A stretch of 64,000 nt of DNA. Origin: Pseudomonas cavernicola (GTDB lineage Bacteria; Pseudomonadota; Gammaproteobacteria; Pseudomonadales; Pseudomonadaceae). The translations under genes were made by a program, and so were the position numbers. Within the stretch, counting starts at the first letter, position 1. Every line of letters begins with the position of its first letter. The notes beneath the pieces are model-generated. The model searched no databases. It had not been told where the DNA came from and was given only the letters and a program-made list of their open reading frames with translations. Location of the stretch: the NCBI RefSeq assembly GCF_003596405.1, contig NZ_QYUR01000006.1, forward strand, positions 310,001 to 374,000, given 5' to 3'. Shown one piece after another: positions 10,197 through 19,185 of this stretch.

Positions 10197-10223
10197 GTAT
10201 CGGCGCTTGATCGGGGAGCTTTA
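10197..10223 (-). promoter_or_regulatory. Sigma-28 (FliA) promoter of fliC
   Basis: Minus strand reads TAAA, exactly 15 nt, then GCCGATAC, matching the FliA consensus TAAA-N15-GCCGATAA at all but one base. The leader to the fliC ATG is about 80 nt and contains a TGGGC/GCCCA hairpin. Confidence 0.92.
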
Positions 10224-10351
10224 GGTTTTTTCCAGAGTTTTTTGAGGGATTTTTTTCTGCAGGCTTGACAAGGGCTTAGCTGAAGCAAAAAACCTTAAGG
10301 CTGGGTGTGGCGGATTTTCGGCGGGATTGTAGGAGTAGCAGCCAAGCACCT

Positions 10352-10453
10352 CGTAGGGTGGGTTAGCCGTAGGCGTAACCCACCATTGATCGGCAACCGG
10401 CATGGTGGGAGGCGTGGTGGGTTACGCCGCTGCGCGGCTAACCCACCCTACGG
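10352..10453. repeat. Dispersed palindromic repeat (GTAGGGTGGGTTA type), long copy
   Basis: CGTAGGGTGGGTTAGCC at the left end is mirrored by GGCTAACCCACCCTACG at the right end, with an internal GGCGTAACCCACC/GGTGGGTTACGCC pair. It fills most of the gap between flgL and fliC, and the same arms recur at 17028-17125. Confidence 0.85.
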
Positions 10454-10459
10454 GGCTTT

Positions 10460-11983
10460 TCAACGCAGTTTGTCGAACAGGCTGAGGCTGCTGATCTTCA
10501 CGTAACTCTGCTGCGCGGCTTCCAGAATGATGGACTGGAAGGACAGGCGCGAGAGCGCCTCGGCGTAATCCAGGTCCTGCAGGCCCGACTGGATGCTCTT
10601 GTTGATCAGCACCAGATCTTCGTTATTGGTTTGCGTCGACTCCACGACGTTGAGCCGTGCGCCGATCTCGCCCTGGGCACTGAGCACCGATGCCATGCCG
10701 TTATCGAGGTTGGTCAAGGCGGCGGCCGTGATGTCACGAATGGCGGCGTTATCGCCGTTGCCTTCAAGCGCGCGACGCAGGGTCGCGACCGTGTTGAGAA
10801 TGCCTTGGCTTTGCTCGTCCGGTGTCGAACCCAGCGCCAGGGTCGTGCCCGCCTGCGGCGGCGATTCGAAGCGGACGCTGAAGCCGTTGGGTGCCACGAA
10901 GATGGCCGGATAATCGGCGGCATTCGAGGTCAGCGGCGGCGCCAGCGCAACCAGCACACCCGGTGCCGCGCCGATTCGCAACTCAGGAGTACCCAAGTTG
11001 TCGACCACCGTAGCCTGGGCACTACCGGCCGGATAGTCGGTGAGGAAGCTGGCCATATTGGTGACGAAGCCCTGCCCGCCTGCAGCCGCGCTGCCAGCTG
11101 GGCTGCCGATGAAGAAGCGCTCCCCGCCCGCCGGCACACCGTCGAAATGCACACTGACACCCTGGAAGCGCAGCTGGTCCCCACGCTCGGGGTTATCGTC
11201 CATCTGCCGAGCAGGGTTGGTCAGCGGGGTAGGATTACTGGCACGAGGATAGGCGTAGACGTTGTAGGTTTTCTGGTTCGGTGCTGGCTCGAACTCGATC
11301 TCGACCCCGGAAGCGGGAAACCCGGCGAAAGCTACTTCGTCATCCACCAGCGGCTCACCCATCTTCAGCGTGGAACCCGTTACCGGCGGAGTGATGCTGC
11401 CACCCTGCAATCGCGCACCATTGACCACGCGATCGAACACGCTCTTGCCGTTGTCGCTTATGGCAATCTGCTGCGAGCTGGCGATCTGGATCTTGCGCTG
11501 GCCTTCATCACCCAGATAGCTGTAGTTGCCATCGGCGTCACGCACGAAGGGCTGACTCTTACCCTGGAAACCGCCGAACAGGTACTCGCCACGGGCGTTC
11601 TTGCTGTTCATCAGGCCCAGCAACTCGTCTTCGCGCTCCTTCAGCTCGGAGGCAATGGAGCTGCGATCGTCCTTGCTCAGAGCCCCGTTCCCGGCCTGCA
11701 CCGCCAGCTCGCGAATACGCTGCATGACGTTGACCACGCCACTGAGCGTGCTTTCTTCCAGAGTCAGGCTGTTCTTCGCCGCAGTGAGGTTGCCTTCGAA
11801 CTGCTTGAGTGCCGCCTGCTCCTGGTCGAGTTGCAACAGGCGCACGGCCGCGACCGGATCGTCCGCCGGGGTGAGAATCTTCTTACCGGAACTGATCTGT
11901 TCCTGGGTGCGCGTGACATCCGAGTAGTTCCGCTGGATGCCGTTAACGCCGTTGTTGAATGCCTGAATGGTGGAAATTCGCAT
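10460..11983 (-). CDS. flgL: Hook-filament junction protein FlgL
   Basis: 507 residues, flagellin-like at both ends: MRISTIQAFNNGVNGIQ, QISSGKKILTPADDPVAA, and the C-terminal LINKSIQSGLQDLDYAEALSRL. A large variable insertion lies between roughly residues 170 and 400. FlgL (HAP3) connects FlgK at the hook tip to the filament. It is the last gene of flgF-G-H-I-J-K-L, 11 bp after flgK. A dispersed repeat follows the stop. Confidence 0.94.
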   Translation of the reverse strand: MRISTIQAFNNGVNGIQRNYSDVTRTQEQISSGKKILTPADDPVAAVRLLQLDQEQAALKQFEGNLTAAKNSLTLEESTLSGVVNVMQRIRELAVQAGNGALSKDDRSSIASELKEREDELLGLMNSKNARGEYLFGGFQGKSQPFVRDADGNYSYLGDEGQRKIQIASSQQIAISDNGKSVFDRVVNGARLQGGSITPPVTGSTLKMGEPLVDDEVAFAGFPASGVEIEFEPAPNQKTYNVYAYPRASNPTPLTNPARQMDDNPERGDQLRFQGVSVHFDGVPAGGERFFIGSPAGSAAAGGQGFVTNMASFLTDYPAGSAQATVVDNLGTPELRIGAAPGVLVALAPPLTSNAADYPAIFVAPNGFSVRFESPPQAGTTLALGSTPDEQSQGILNTVATLRRALEGNGDNAAIRDITAAALTNLDNGMASVLSAQGEIGARLNVVESTQTNNEDLVLINKSIQSGLQDLDYAEALSRLSFQSIILEAAQQSYVKISSLSLFDKLR

Positions 11984-11994
11984 CGTCGCACCAC

Positions 11995-13977
11995 TTAACG
12001 GAAGGTAGAAACCAAGGTATCAAACAGCGCGCGCGCGGTCTGGATGATCTGCGCCGATGCCTGGTAATACTGCTGGAACTGGATGAGCTTGCCCGCCTCT
12101 TCATCCAGGCTGACCCCAGACAGCGAGTTGCGGTTATCGGTCGCCTGCTTCAGTAGGACCGAAGTAGCCTCACTGTCGACTCGCGATTGTGCGGTCAGGG
12201 TACCGACGCGCTCGACCAGTTCGCCATAGCCATCGCCGAAAGACAGGCCCGAGCCAGGCACCGCGGCATCAACGCTGAGCACCGGCTTGTTTTGCAGATC
12301 GACCAGTTTGAGACCGTTGCGGTTGTCCGATACGCCATTCTTGTTGAAGTCGACATTGTAGGTGTCGCCAGCTTGCGGCACACCAGAGAGCTTCATCTCG
12401 AATGTGTAGGTGCCATCGCCGATACTCAGGGTGTTGGTCTGCCCAGGAGTGATGGTGAAGGTAGAGCTGTTGCCTGGCTGGAATCGCGCCGTGCCAGCAC
12501 CACTAATAGTCAACTGGTCCGGTGCGCTGAAGGTCATGGTCAAACCGCCCGCACCCAGTAAAGTCTGAATATCTGTGGTGTTGATCGGAGACGGACCAGA
12601 GATCAGATCCGGCTGACCAATGGCTCCGGTACCACGGTTCTGCGTGTCGGCCGTGGCCCGTACCGGCCCTGCATACGCTAGCTGATCGGACTGGTTGAGG
12701 GTCTTCTCGATATCTGCAGCTCCACGCCGGGTCGGCATCACCAGATAGGACTCACCGGCGCTATGGGCTCCGCCAGCCGGGATATGGAAACCCAGCCCCG
12801 GCACGGTATTGCCGACGGTGAAGGTAGAGGTGCCGGGTGGCGACTCGATGAAGCCACCGCCAACAGGGCGAATGCGGTACTGGGTGGAACTGACGAATTC
12901 AACTTCGTAGTCGCTGGTGCTCAGCTTGGAGGTGTCGTCGATCCTCACGTCCAGACCGGTGGGGAAGCTCCTTTGCGCCATCAAATCAGCCGAGTTGATG
13001 TCCTTGAACAGGTTGACGCCGACATCCCCCTTCAGGTCGAGACCTTGCTTGAGCTGCTTATTGACCTGTTCGCTTATCGACATCGCCAGACGGCCGATGG
13101 AGTTGAATGCCGGATCCAGCGCTTCACTGCGATAGCGAATCAGCCCGCCGATTTCACCACCGCTGATCAGCGAGGTGATGGTCTGCCGCGAGCCACCACT
13201 GACGAACTCCACTTGGCTGCGCAATGGGTCATCTTTACTCGGAGTGACTTCGATACGATTCGCCGTGCTACCTACTACCAGCGGCTGGCCAGAGCTGATA
13301 AAAATGTTGGCCGTGGAGTCGTCCTGCTGAACCACCTGCACACCGATCAGCGTGGACAACTGGCGGATCGTTTCTTCACGAGCATCGAGCAGGTCGTTCG
13401 GATCCTTGCCGTTGGATTTGGCTACCGAGATAGCGTCATTGTATTGGGCGACAGAGGTCGCCAGGCGATTGACCTGGTCACTGATGGCCCCCATCTGCTT
13501 ATTCAGGTACTGGTTCTGCTGGTCGATCCGCTCGTACACCGTGTTAAAGCGTTTGGCCAGACCTTCTGCCTCGGACAGCGCCAGCTGCCGCGCTGGCGCG
13601 TCGGCCGGTGCCTCGGCAGAGGCCTGCAGGGCGGCGAAAAATTTCTGCATCGCAGGGCTGATACCGGTCACGCTGCCAGCCAGCAAGGCATCGAGCTGAT
13701 CGATCTGGCTTTTGTAAGCCGCGACATCACTGTTGACCACGGTGTTATTACGCACCTGGGCGGTGAGGAACTCGCTGGCCAGCCGGCGTACATCATTGAT
13801 CGTCGAGCCGGCACCAATGTAGCCGGCTCCACTGAACTGCGGAGTTCGCGAGCCCTGCACCGTCTCCTGCCGGGAGAAACCCGGCGTATTGACGTTGCTG
13901 ATGTTGTGACCGGTAACGGTCAGCGAGGTCTTGCTGGAGTTCAGCCCCGACAGACCAATATTCAGTAAGTCAGCCAT
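11995..13977 (-). CDS. flgK: Hook-associated protein FlgK
   Basis: 660 residues with the rod/hook family N-terminus (LLNIGLSGLNSSKTSLTVTGHNISNVNTPGFSR) and a C-terminal helical region ending QYYQASAQIIQTARALFDTLVSTF. FlgK (HAP1) is the first junction protein above the hook. It sits 6 bp after flgJ and directly before flgL, cotranscribed with both. Confidence 0.95.
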   Translation of the reverse strand: MADLLNIGLSGLNSSKTSLTVTGHNISNVNTPGFSRQETVQGSRTPQFSGAGYIGAGSTINDVRRLASEFLTAQVRNNTVVNSDVAAYKSQIDQLDALLAGSVTGISPAMQKFFAALQASAEAPADAPARQLALSEAEGLAKRFNTVYERIDQQNQYLNKQMGAISDQVNRLATSVAQYNDAISVAKSNGKDPNDLLDAREETIRQLSTLIGVQVVQQDDSTANIFISSGQPLVVGSTANRIEVTPSKDDPLRSQVEFVSGGSRQTITSLISGGEIGGLIRYRSEALDPAFNSIGRLAMSISEQVNKQLKQGLDLKGDVGVNLFKDINSADLMAQRSFPTGLDVRIDDTSKLSTSDYEVEFVSSTQYRIRPVGGGFIESPPGTSTFTVGNTVPGLGFHIPAGGAHSAGESYLVMPTRRGAADIEKTLNQSDQLAYAGPVRATADTQNRGTGAIGQPDLISGPSPINTTDIQTLLGAGGLTMTFSAPDQLTISGAGTARFQPGNSSTFTITPGQTNTLSIGDGTYTFEMKLSGVPQAGDTYNVDFNKNGVSDNRNGLKLVDLQNKPVLSVDAAVPGSGLSFGDGYGELVERVGTLTAQSRVDSEATSVLLKQATDNRNSLSGVSLDEEAGKLIQFQQYYQASAQIIQTARALFDTLVSTFR

Positions 13978-13983
13978 GTCTCA

Positions 13984-15174
13984 TCAGCCCGTTGGCGCCG
14001 TGCTAGCAGCGGCGATAGTTTGGTAGGTCTGCATCTGCCGCGCGATTTGCGCCACTTTGCGTGCGTACTGCGGATCGCTGGCGTAGCCGGCCTCTTGCAA
14101 CTCGCGGACGAACTGCTGCGGGTTGTCGGTGGCATCCAGCGCCTCGTCGTAACGACCATTGCTTTGCAGGAAGCTCACAAAGTCGTGGAAGCTCTGCTGA
14201 TAGGAATCGTAAGCACGAAAGTCGGCCGCCTCCTTCACCGCCTTGCCACCTTTGTATTCGGTGGTCAGCACCCGTGCCGACTCCCCTTCCCAGCCGCCGT
14301 GCGACTTGATGCCGAACAGGTTGTGGCTGCTCGAGCCATCCTGCTGGCGAATGATCGACTTGCCCCAACCGGTTTCCAGCGCCGCCTGGGCCACCAGGTA
14401 GCGCGGGTCGACGCCAATCTTGTCGGCCGCTTCCTGCGCCATCGGCAACATAGTGGCGACGAATTCTTCCGGCGAACTAAACGCCGACTTGCCCGGCGCC
14501 AAAGGCGGCTGCGCCAAGCGCCGGCCGGTGATCGCATCGCTGTCCTGCACGCGCAACTCGCGGTCTTTCGGCGCGGCGTAGGTCTGCGCCGGGAGCCAGT
14601 CGGTCTGCGCCAAGGGCTGGCCATCGGCTGAGGTAGCGGACGGTGCGGCGGCGGACGGCACAATGCCCGCAAGCAGGCGGTCGGTGAGCTTGCCGGGCAG
14701 CGACAAGCGCCGTTGATTGATCAGTTTGGAGTCATCGCGGCTGCTATCCACGGCCGGCAGTTGCGCGGCCTTGCGGGTTACCGCGACCTCGCTGGTTTGC
14801 GCGAACGGATTAGGGCGGGCGCTGCCTTTGTTCATTTGCGACAGCTGCCGCACCAACACATCGGCCAGCCCAACGCCCTGCTCCTTGGACATGGTCACGG
14901 CCAGCTGCTGGTCGTACATGTCCTGGTACATCTTGCTCTCGTTGCTGTTCATGAAGTTGCCTTCGGAGAACACCTCGTTAGCCGAACGCATGGCTTTCAT
15001 CATCTGGTTGAGGAACAGCGACTCGAACTCCTGGGCCACCTTGCGGATGTTGCCCTCGCCGTCACGATCCTTGCCGACCTTCAGTTGGTTGAGGCGGTTG
15101 AGGTCGGTGTAGGCGCCGCTGTCGAACTTTGAGCCGAGCTGTGAGCCGAGGCCGGCACTGAGTTTTGAGTCCAT
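13984..15174 (-). CDS. flgJ: Rod-capping peptidoglycan hydrolase FlgJ
   Basis: 396 residues in two domains. The N-terminal rod-binding part (about 35-120) has KVAQEFESLFLNQMMKAMR and MYQDMYDQQLA; the C-terminal glucosaminidase-type part (about 235-390) has the catalytic Glu in AALETGWGKS and the downstream NLFGIK block. A linker of low complexity joins them. FlgJ caps the growing rod and opens the peptidoglycan layer. It lies between flgI and flgK. Confidence 0.95.
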   Translation of the reverse strand: MDSKLSAGLGSQLGSKFDSGAYTDLNRLNQLKVGKDRDGEGNIRKVAQEFESLFLNQMMKAMRSANEVFSEGNFMNSNESKMYQDMYDQQLAVTMSKEQGVGLADVLVRQLSQMNKGSARPNPFAQTSEVAVTRKAAQLPAVDSSRDDSKLINQRRLSLPGKLTDRLLAGIVPSAAAPSATSADGQPLAQTDWLPAQTYAAPKDRELRVQDSDAITGRRLAQPPLAPGKSAFSSPEEFVATMLPMAQEAADKIGVDPRYLVAQAALETGWGKSIIRQQDGSSSHNLFGIKSHGGWEGESARVLTTEYKGGKAVKEAADFRAYDSYQQSFHDFVSFLQSNGRYDEALDATDNPQQFVRELQEAGYASDPQYARKVAQIARQMQTYQTIAAASTAPTG

Positions 15175-15184
15175 GGCCGCTTCC

Positions 15185-16291
15185 TTAGATCACGATCAGG
15201 TCAGCCTGGAGTGCGCCGGCTTGCTTGAGCGCCTCGAGGATGGCCATCAAATCGGAAGGCGATGCGCCCACCTGATTCACCGCGCGGACGATCTCGTCCA
15301 GCGTGGTACCCGGGCCGAACTTGAACATCGGCTTGGTTTCCTGCGTCGCATCGATCTTCGAGCGCGGCACTACGGCGGTCTGGCCGTTGGAAAACGCCCC
15401 CGGCTGGCTGACGATAGGGTCTTCGGTGATGCTCACGGTGAGGCTGCCATGGGTCACCGCGGCCGGCTGTACCCGCACGTTCTGGCCGATGACGATGGTG
15501 CCGGTCCGCGAGTTGATGATGACTTTGGCCACCGCCTGCCCGGCGTTCACTTCGATGTTTTCCAGTACCGACAAATAATCGACCCGCTGGCTCGGGTCCA
15601 GCGGTGCACTAATGCGCACCGAGCCGCCATCAATCGCCTGAGCCACGCCTGGGCCGAGCAGTTCGTTGATCTGGTCGACGATGTTTTTTGCCGTGGTGAA
15701 GTCCGGGCGATTGAGGTTCAGCGTCAGGCTATTGCCCTGATCGAAACCCGTCGGCACCGGCCGTTCGACCGTCGCACCGCTAGGAATCCGTCCTGCCGAT
15801 GGCACGTTGACGGTGATTTTCGAGCCGTCGCCGCCTTCGGCATCGAAACCGCCGACGACAAGATTGCCCTGGGCAATGGCGTAGACGTTGCCGTCGATCC
15901 CTTTCAGCGGCGCCATCAGCAGGCTGCCGCCACGCAGGCTTTTGGCGTTACCGATCGAGGAAATGGTCACGTCGATGGTCTGGCCCGGCTTGGCGAACGC
16001 CGGCAGATCGGCATGAATCGACACCGCCGCGACGTTCTTCAGCTGCACGTTGCCACCGCCCGCCGGCACCTTGATGCCGAACTGCGCCAGCATGTTGTTG
16101 AAGGTTTGCAGGGTGAACGGCGTTTGCGTGGTCTGGTCACCGCTGCCATTCAGGCCAACGACCAGACCGTAGCCGATCAACTGGTTACTGCGCACGCCCT
16201 GGATACTGGCCAGGTCTTTAAGCCGCTCGGCTTGCGCTGCGCTGGCGGCGAGCAGTAAGCACAGGGCTGAAATCAATCGTTTCATGATCAC
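15185..16291 (-). CDS. flgI: Flagellar P-ring protein FlgI
   Basis: 368 residues with a Sec signal peptide ([18 protein letters not shown]) and family blocks [39 protein letters not shown] and [32 protein letters not shown]. FlgI polymerises in the periplasm into the P ring around the rod. It starts 10 bp after flgH and ends 10 bp before flgJ. Confidence 0.97.
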   Translation of the reverse strand: MIMKRLISALCLLLAASAAQAERLKDLASIQGVRSNQLIGYGLVVGLNGSGDQTTQTPFTLQTFNNMLAQFGIKVPAGGGNVQLKNVAAVSIHADLPAFAKPGQTIDVTISSIGNAKSLRGGSLLMAPLKGIDGNVYAIAQGNLVVGGFDAEGGDGSKITVNVPSAGRIPSGATVERPVPTGFDQGNSLTLNLNRPDFTTAKNIVDQINELLGPGVAQAIDGGSVRISAPLDPSQRVDYLSVLENIEVNAGQAVAKVIINSRTGTIVIGQNVRVQPAAVTHGSLTVSITEDPIVSQPGAFSNGQTAVVPRSKIDATQETKPMFKFGPGTTLDEIVRAVNQVGASPSDLMAILEALKQAGALQADLIVI

Positions 16292-16301
16292 GCTTACCTA
16301 C

Positions 16302-16994
16302 TCAGAACGGCCACAGCGGGCTCATGAAGAAACGATCGAACCAGCCCGGCTGACTGGCATCGGCAAAGGCACCAGTCCCCGAATAGGTAATGCGGGCATC
16401 GGCCACTCGGGTCGAGGGCACGGAGTTGTCCGTAGCGATGTCATCGGCGCGGATCAGGCCGGCAATTCGCACCAGCTCATCGCCCGTGTTCAGGGTCAAC
16501 CACTTCTCGCCACGCACTGCGAGGACGCGGTTCGGTAGCACCTCAGAGACCGTAACGGTGATCGAGCCGGTCAGGCTGTTGCTTTGCCCGGCCTTGCTGT
16601 CGCCTTTGGTGTCGCGGGTGCCCTCGTACCCGACATCCAGGCTCAGATCCCCACTACCGAACGGGTTGTCGGTGGAAACGCCAACACCGAACAGGGTGTC
16701 CAGGCTGAGGTTGGCCTTGCTGTCTTTCTGTAGTTGCGAGTTGGCGTTCTTGCTCGCCTGGGTTCTCTCGTTCAGGGTGATGGTGATGATGTCGCCGACC
16801 CGGTAAGCCTTGCGATCGTCGTAGAGATTGGTCTCGAACCCTGCCTGGTAGATGGAGCCATTGTTCTGCGCCGCAGGTAACGGAGTACGCGGCAACACCG
16901 GGGAGTAATAGGGGTCATTCGGCTTTGGCGGCGGCGACACGCAACCACTCAGGGCGGCGATGCCAAGCAGCGGGATAAGAATAAGCCGGTTCAT
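16302..16994 (-). CDS. flgH: Flagellar L-ring lipoprotein FlgH
   Basis: 230-residue lipoprotein starting [18 protein letters not shown], with the lipobox LSGC. Family blocks include [21 protein letters not shown] and [35 protein letters not shown]. An upstream in-frame start would add 30 residues encoded mainly by the dispersed repeat at 17028-17125; the ATG at 16994 directly precedes the signal peptide and is the right one. FlgH forms the outer-membrane L ring. Confidence 0.96.
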   Translation of the reverse strand: MNRLILIPLLGIAALSGCVSPPPKPNDPYYSPVLPRTPLPAAQNNGSIYQAGFETNLYDDRKAYRVGDIITITLNERTQASKNANSQLQKDSKANLSLDTLFGVGVSTDNPFGSGDLSLDVGYEGTRDTKGDSKAGQSNSLTGSITVTVSEVLPNRVLAVRGEKWLTLNTGDELVRIAGLIRADDIATDNSVPSTRVADARITYSGTGAFADASQPGWFDRFFMSPLWPF

Positions 16995-17027
16995 AACTAC
17001 TACCTCACGGCGCTCTGTTGCGAGTTG

Positions 17028-17125
17028 CGTAGGGTGGGTTAGGCCATAGGCCGTAACCCACTGTTTGGCGATGCCTATCGGCACCGATGGTGGGTTACGC
17101 CGCGATGCGGCTAACCCACCCTACG
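17028..17125. repeat. Dispersed palindromic repeat (GTAGGGTGGGTTA type) between flgG and flgH
   Basis: CGTAGGGTGGGTTAGG and GGCTAACCCACCCTACG form the outer arms, with an inner GTAACCCAC/GTGGGTTAC pair. The copy ends one base from the flgG stop codon and occupies the gap inside the flgF-L operon. It would form a strong hairpin in the polycistronic mRNA. Confidence 0.85.
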
Positions 17126-17126
17126 G

Positions 17127-17912
17127 TTATAAGTTCTGCGAAACGAAAGCGAGCATCTGGTCAGCGGTGGAGATGACTTTGGAGTTCATCTCATAGGCGC
17201 GCTGCGTGGTGATCATGTTCACCAGTTCCTCGACCACGCTGACGTTGGAGTTTTCCAGGGTGTTCTGCTGCACCGTGCCCAGGCCGGTTATGCCCGGGGT
17301 GCCGACCTGTGGCGTGCCGCTGGCGGCGGTTTCCAAAAACATGTTGCCGCCAATCGCTTCCAGGCCAGCCGGGTTGATGAAGTCAGCGGTCTGGATGTTG
17401 CCGAGGATCTGCGGCTGCGGGTTGCCAGTGGTGGTGACCGAGACCGTACCGTCTTCACCCACAGTGAACGACTTCACTTCGTTCGGCAGGACAATGGCCG
17501 GCTCCAAGGCAAAACCATTGGCGGTCACCAGCTGGCCGTCGGAATTCAGATGGAAGCTGCCATCACGGGTGTAGGAAACCGTGCCATCGGGCATCAACAC
17601 CTGAAAGAAGCCACGGCCGTTGATCGCCATATCCAGCGGCTGCTCGGTGGTCTGTAGGCTGCCGGCGGTGAAGATCTTCTGCGTACCGACAATGCGCACA
17701 CCGGTACCCAGCTGCAGGCCAGACGGCAGTTGGCTGTCCTGGCTGGTCTGGCCACCCGGCTGCCGGCGGATCTGATACAGCAGATCCTCAAACTCCGCGC
17801 GATCACGTTTGAAGCCAGTGGTCGAAACGTTGGCCAGGTTGTTGGAAATCGTGGTCAGGTTCATGTCCTGGGCGGACAAACCGGTTTTACTGACCCACAG
17901 AGCCGGTAGCAT
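17127..17912 (-). CDS. flgG: Distal rod protein FlgG
   Basis: 261 residues from the ATG at 17912, chosen because GGAG is 7 nt upstream; a start six bases earlier would be too close to it. Family blocks are LWVSKTGLSAQDMNLTTISNNLANVSTTGFKR, FEDLLYQ and the C-terminal VEELVNMITTQRAYEMNSKVISTADQML. FlgG is the major distal-rod subunit. It is separated from flgF by a 268-bp palindromic element, although both belong to one operon. Confidence 0.97.
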   Translation of the reverse strand: MLPALWVSKTGLSAQDMNLTTISNNLANVSTTGFKRDRAEFEDLLYQIRRQPGGQTSQDSQLPSGLQLGTGVRIVGTQKIFTAGSLQTTEQPLDMAINGRGFFQVLMPDGTVSYTRDGSFHLNSDGQLVTANGFALEPAIVLPNEVKSFTVGEDGTVSVTTTGNPQPQILGNIQTADFINPAGLEAIGGNMFLETAASGTPQVGTPGITGLGTVQQNTLENSNVSVVEELVNMITTQRAYEMNSKVISTADQMLAFVSQNL

Positions 17913-17958
17913 GGTCATTCTCCTCGGGCGCCGGTTTCACGGCGGCCACGTGCTGGAA

Positions 17959-18226
17959 AGGGCGTGTCGTCAATTATTTGCCAGATTGCGTTGCCGCCTG
18001 AAAATCGGCCAGGCAAGGCGCGGGCCGCAGCCAATGGTCATTCCATTGGCAAGTCCTGCAACGCCGCATGGCCGATTTTCAGGCGCAACCCGAAGGGACG
18101 GGCCTGCTTTTACGCAGCGCTGCGTTATTCGTCGCTCATTTGGAATAGCCAAATCTCTCTCCTCATGCCTTGCTCTGCGTAAAAGCAGGCTCCGGCGCAA
18201 CAGGCAAATAATTGACGACACGCCCT
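17959..18226. mobile_element. MITE-like palindromic element with perfect 24-bp terminal inverted repeats
   Basis: The 268-bp segment begins AGGGCGTGTCGTCAATTATT and ends with the exact reverse complement of its first 24 bases. A second inverted pair lies inside (GCCTGAAAATCGGCCA near 17996 against TGGCCGATTTTCAGGC near 18069), as does TGCTTTTACGCAG near 18108 against CTGCGTAAAAGCA near 18176. It holds no transposase; an 83-codon open frame inside it (18221-17970, minus) follows from the palindrome and is not convincing as a gene. It fills the whole flgF-flgG gap and supplies or abuts the flgF stop TAG. Terminal repeats without a transposase suggest a miniature element mobilised in trans. No clear target duplication was seen. 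Confidence 0.8.
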
Positions 18227-18965
18227 AGCTGAGTTGCAAAACACGCGCCATGGCCGACGCATCGTCCTCGGCAGTGCGCATCATCTTCACTTGCAGTTCA
18301 AATTGGCGGGACAAGGAGAGGATCGCGGTCATCTCCTCCACGGCATTCACGTTGCTGGTTTCCAGAAAGCCGGAAGTCACCCGGACATTGGTATCGGCTT
18401 GCACGGGGCCTTGGCCCTTGAAGCGGATCATGCCGTCGGCGCCCTTCTCCATTTGCTTGAGATCCGGGTTGACCAGCTTGAGGCGATCCACCTCAGCCAA
18501 GACATTGGGCGCCTCGCCCAAGGCCCGAACGGTGATGGTGCCGTCCTGACCGATCTCGACCTTTTGCTCCGGTGGCACGGCAATCGGACCGCCATTGCCC
18601 ATCACCGGCAAACCATTGCCGGCACGCAGCTGACCGAGGGCATCGATCTTCAGGCTGGCGGTCCGTACATAAGCCTCGCCACCGTCCGGCGCCTGCACCG
18701 CCAGCCAGCCATCGCCACTGATGGCTACGTCCATGCCGTAACCGGTTTCCTGCAAGGTGCCGGGGGTGAAGTCGGTGCCTGGGCGCTCGCTCATGGCGTA
18801 GACCCGTGACGGGAAACTTTCACCGAACACCTGCATCGAGCGCGCCTGCTCGAAGTCGCGACGAAAGCCGTTAGTCGAGATATTCGCCAAGTTGTTGGCG
18901 TGCGCACGCTGGGCCAGGGTGTTCTGGCTGGCTCCGGTCATGGAGACGTACAGCATCTTGTCCAT
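18225..18965 (-). CDS. flgF: Proximal rod protein FlgF
   Basis: 246 residues from the ATG at 18965 (MDKMLYVSMTGASQNT), with GGAG 7 nt upstream; an earlier start 6 bp away is less well placed. The rod family N-terminus is HANNLANISTNGFRRDFEQAR and the C-terminus has VEEMTAILSLSRQFELQVKMM. The TAG stop overlaps the edge of the MITE-like element, so the last residue or two may have been changed by its insertion. First gene of flgFGHIJKL, behind a sigma-54 promoter. Confidence 0.96.
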   Translation of the reverse strand: MDKMLYVSMTGASQNTLAQRAHANNLANISTNGFRRDFEQARSMQVFGESFPSRVYAMSERPGTDFTPGTLQETGYGMDVAISGDGWLAVQAPDGGEAYVRTASLKIDALGQLRAGNGLPVMGNGGPIAVPPEQKVEIGQDGTITVRALGEAPNVLAEVDRLKLVNPDLKQMEKGADGMIRFKGQGPVQADTNVRVTSGFLETSNVNAVEEMTAILSLSRQFELQVKMMRTAEDDASAMARVLQLS

Positions 18966-19019
18966 GGTCATTCTCCGAGGGGTGGCGCTTGCCGCCCGCT
19001 GCTCTGTTACCAGCTACAA

Positions 19020-19035
19020 AGCAAGCGCTATGCCA
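19020..19035 (-). promoter_or_regulatory. Sigma-54 promoter of flgFGHIJKL
   Basis: Minus-strand TGGCATAGCGCTTGCT has perfect GG-N10-GC spacing and both consensus halves (TGGCA, TTGCT). It lies about 55 nt upstream of the flgF ATG and downstream of the flgE terminator. Confidence 0.85.
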
Positions 19036-19083
19036 CTCTCGAATAAAAACAGTAAGCAATTGATATAAAACAAATTTTAAAAA

Positions 19084-19104
19084 CAAAAAAACCCCTTTCG
19101 GGGT
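19084..19104 (-). terminator. Terminator of flgBCDE
   Basis: Minus strand ACCCC-GAAA-GGGGT followed by TTTTTTTG: a classic Rho-independent terminator with a GAAA tetraloop, about 80 bp after the flgE stop. Confidence 0.92.
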
Positions 19105-19185
19105 CTTAAAATAGCGCTGGCGGCGAGTGGCTGCCGCCAGCGGCAAAGCGCTTGCCGACCTATTTCTCAGGCGGCAAGACGCGAC

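Noticed and set aside
8845-10224. 459-codon plus-strand frame opposite fliC
   Set aside because: Antisense shadow; the minus strand is a clear flagellin with promoter and terminator.
10352-17125. GTAGGGTGGGTTA repeats as a CRISPR array
   Set aside because: Copies are kilobases apart, palindromic and not regularly spaced.
17970-18221. 83-codon frame inside the MITE-like element
   Set aside because: Created by the palindrome; composition unlike neighbouring genes and no ribosome site.
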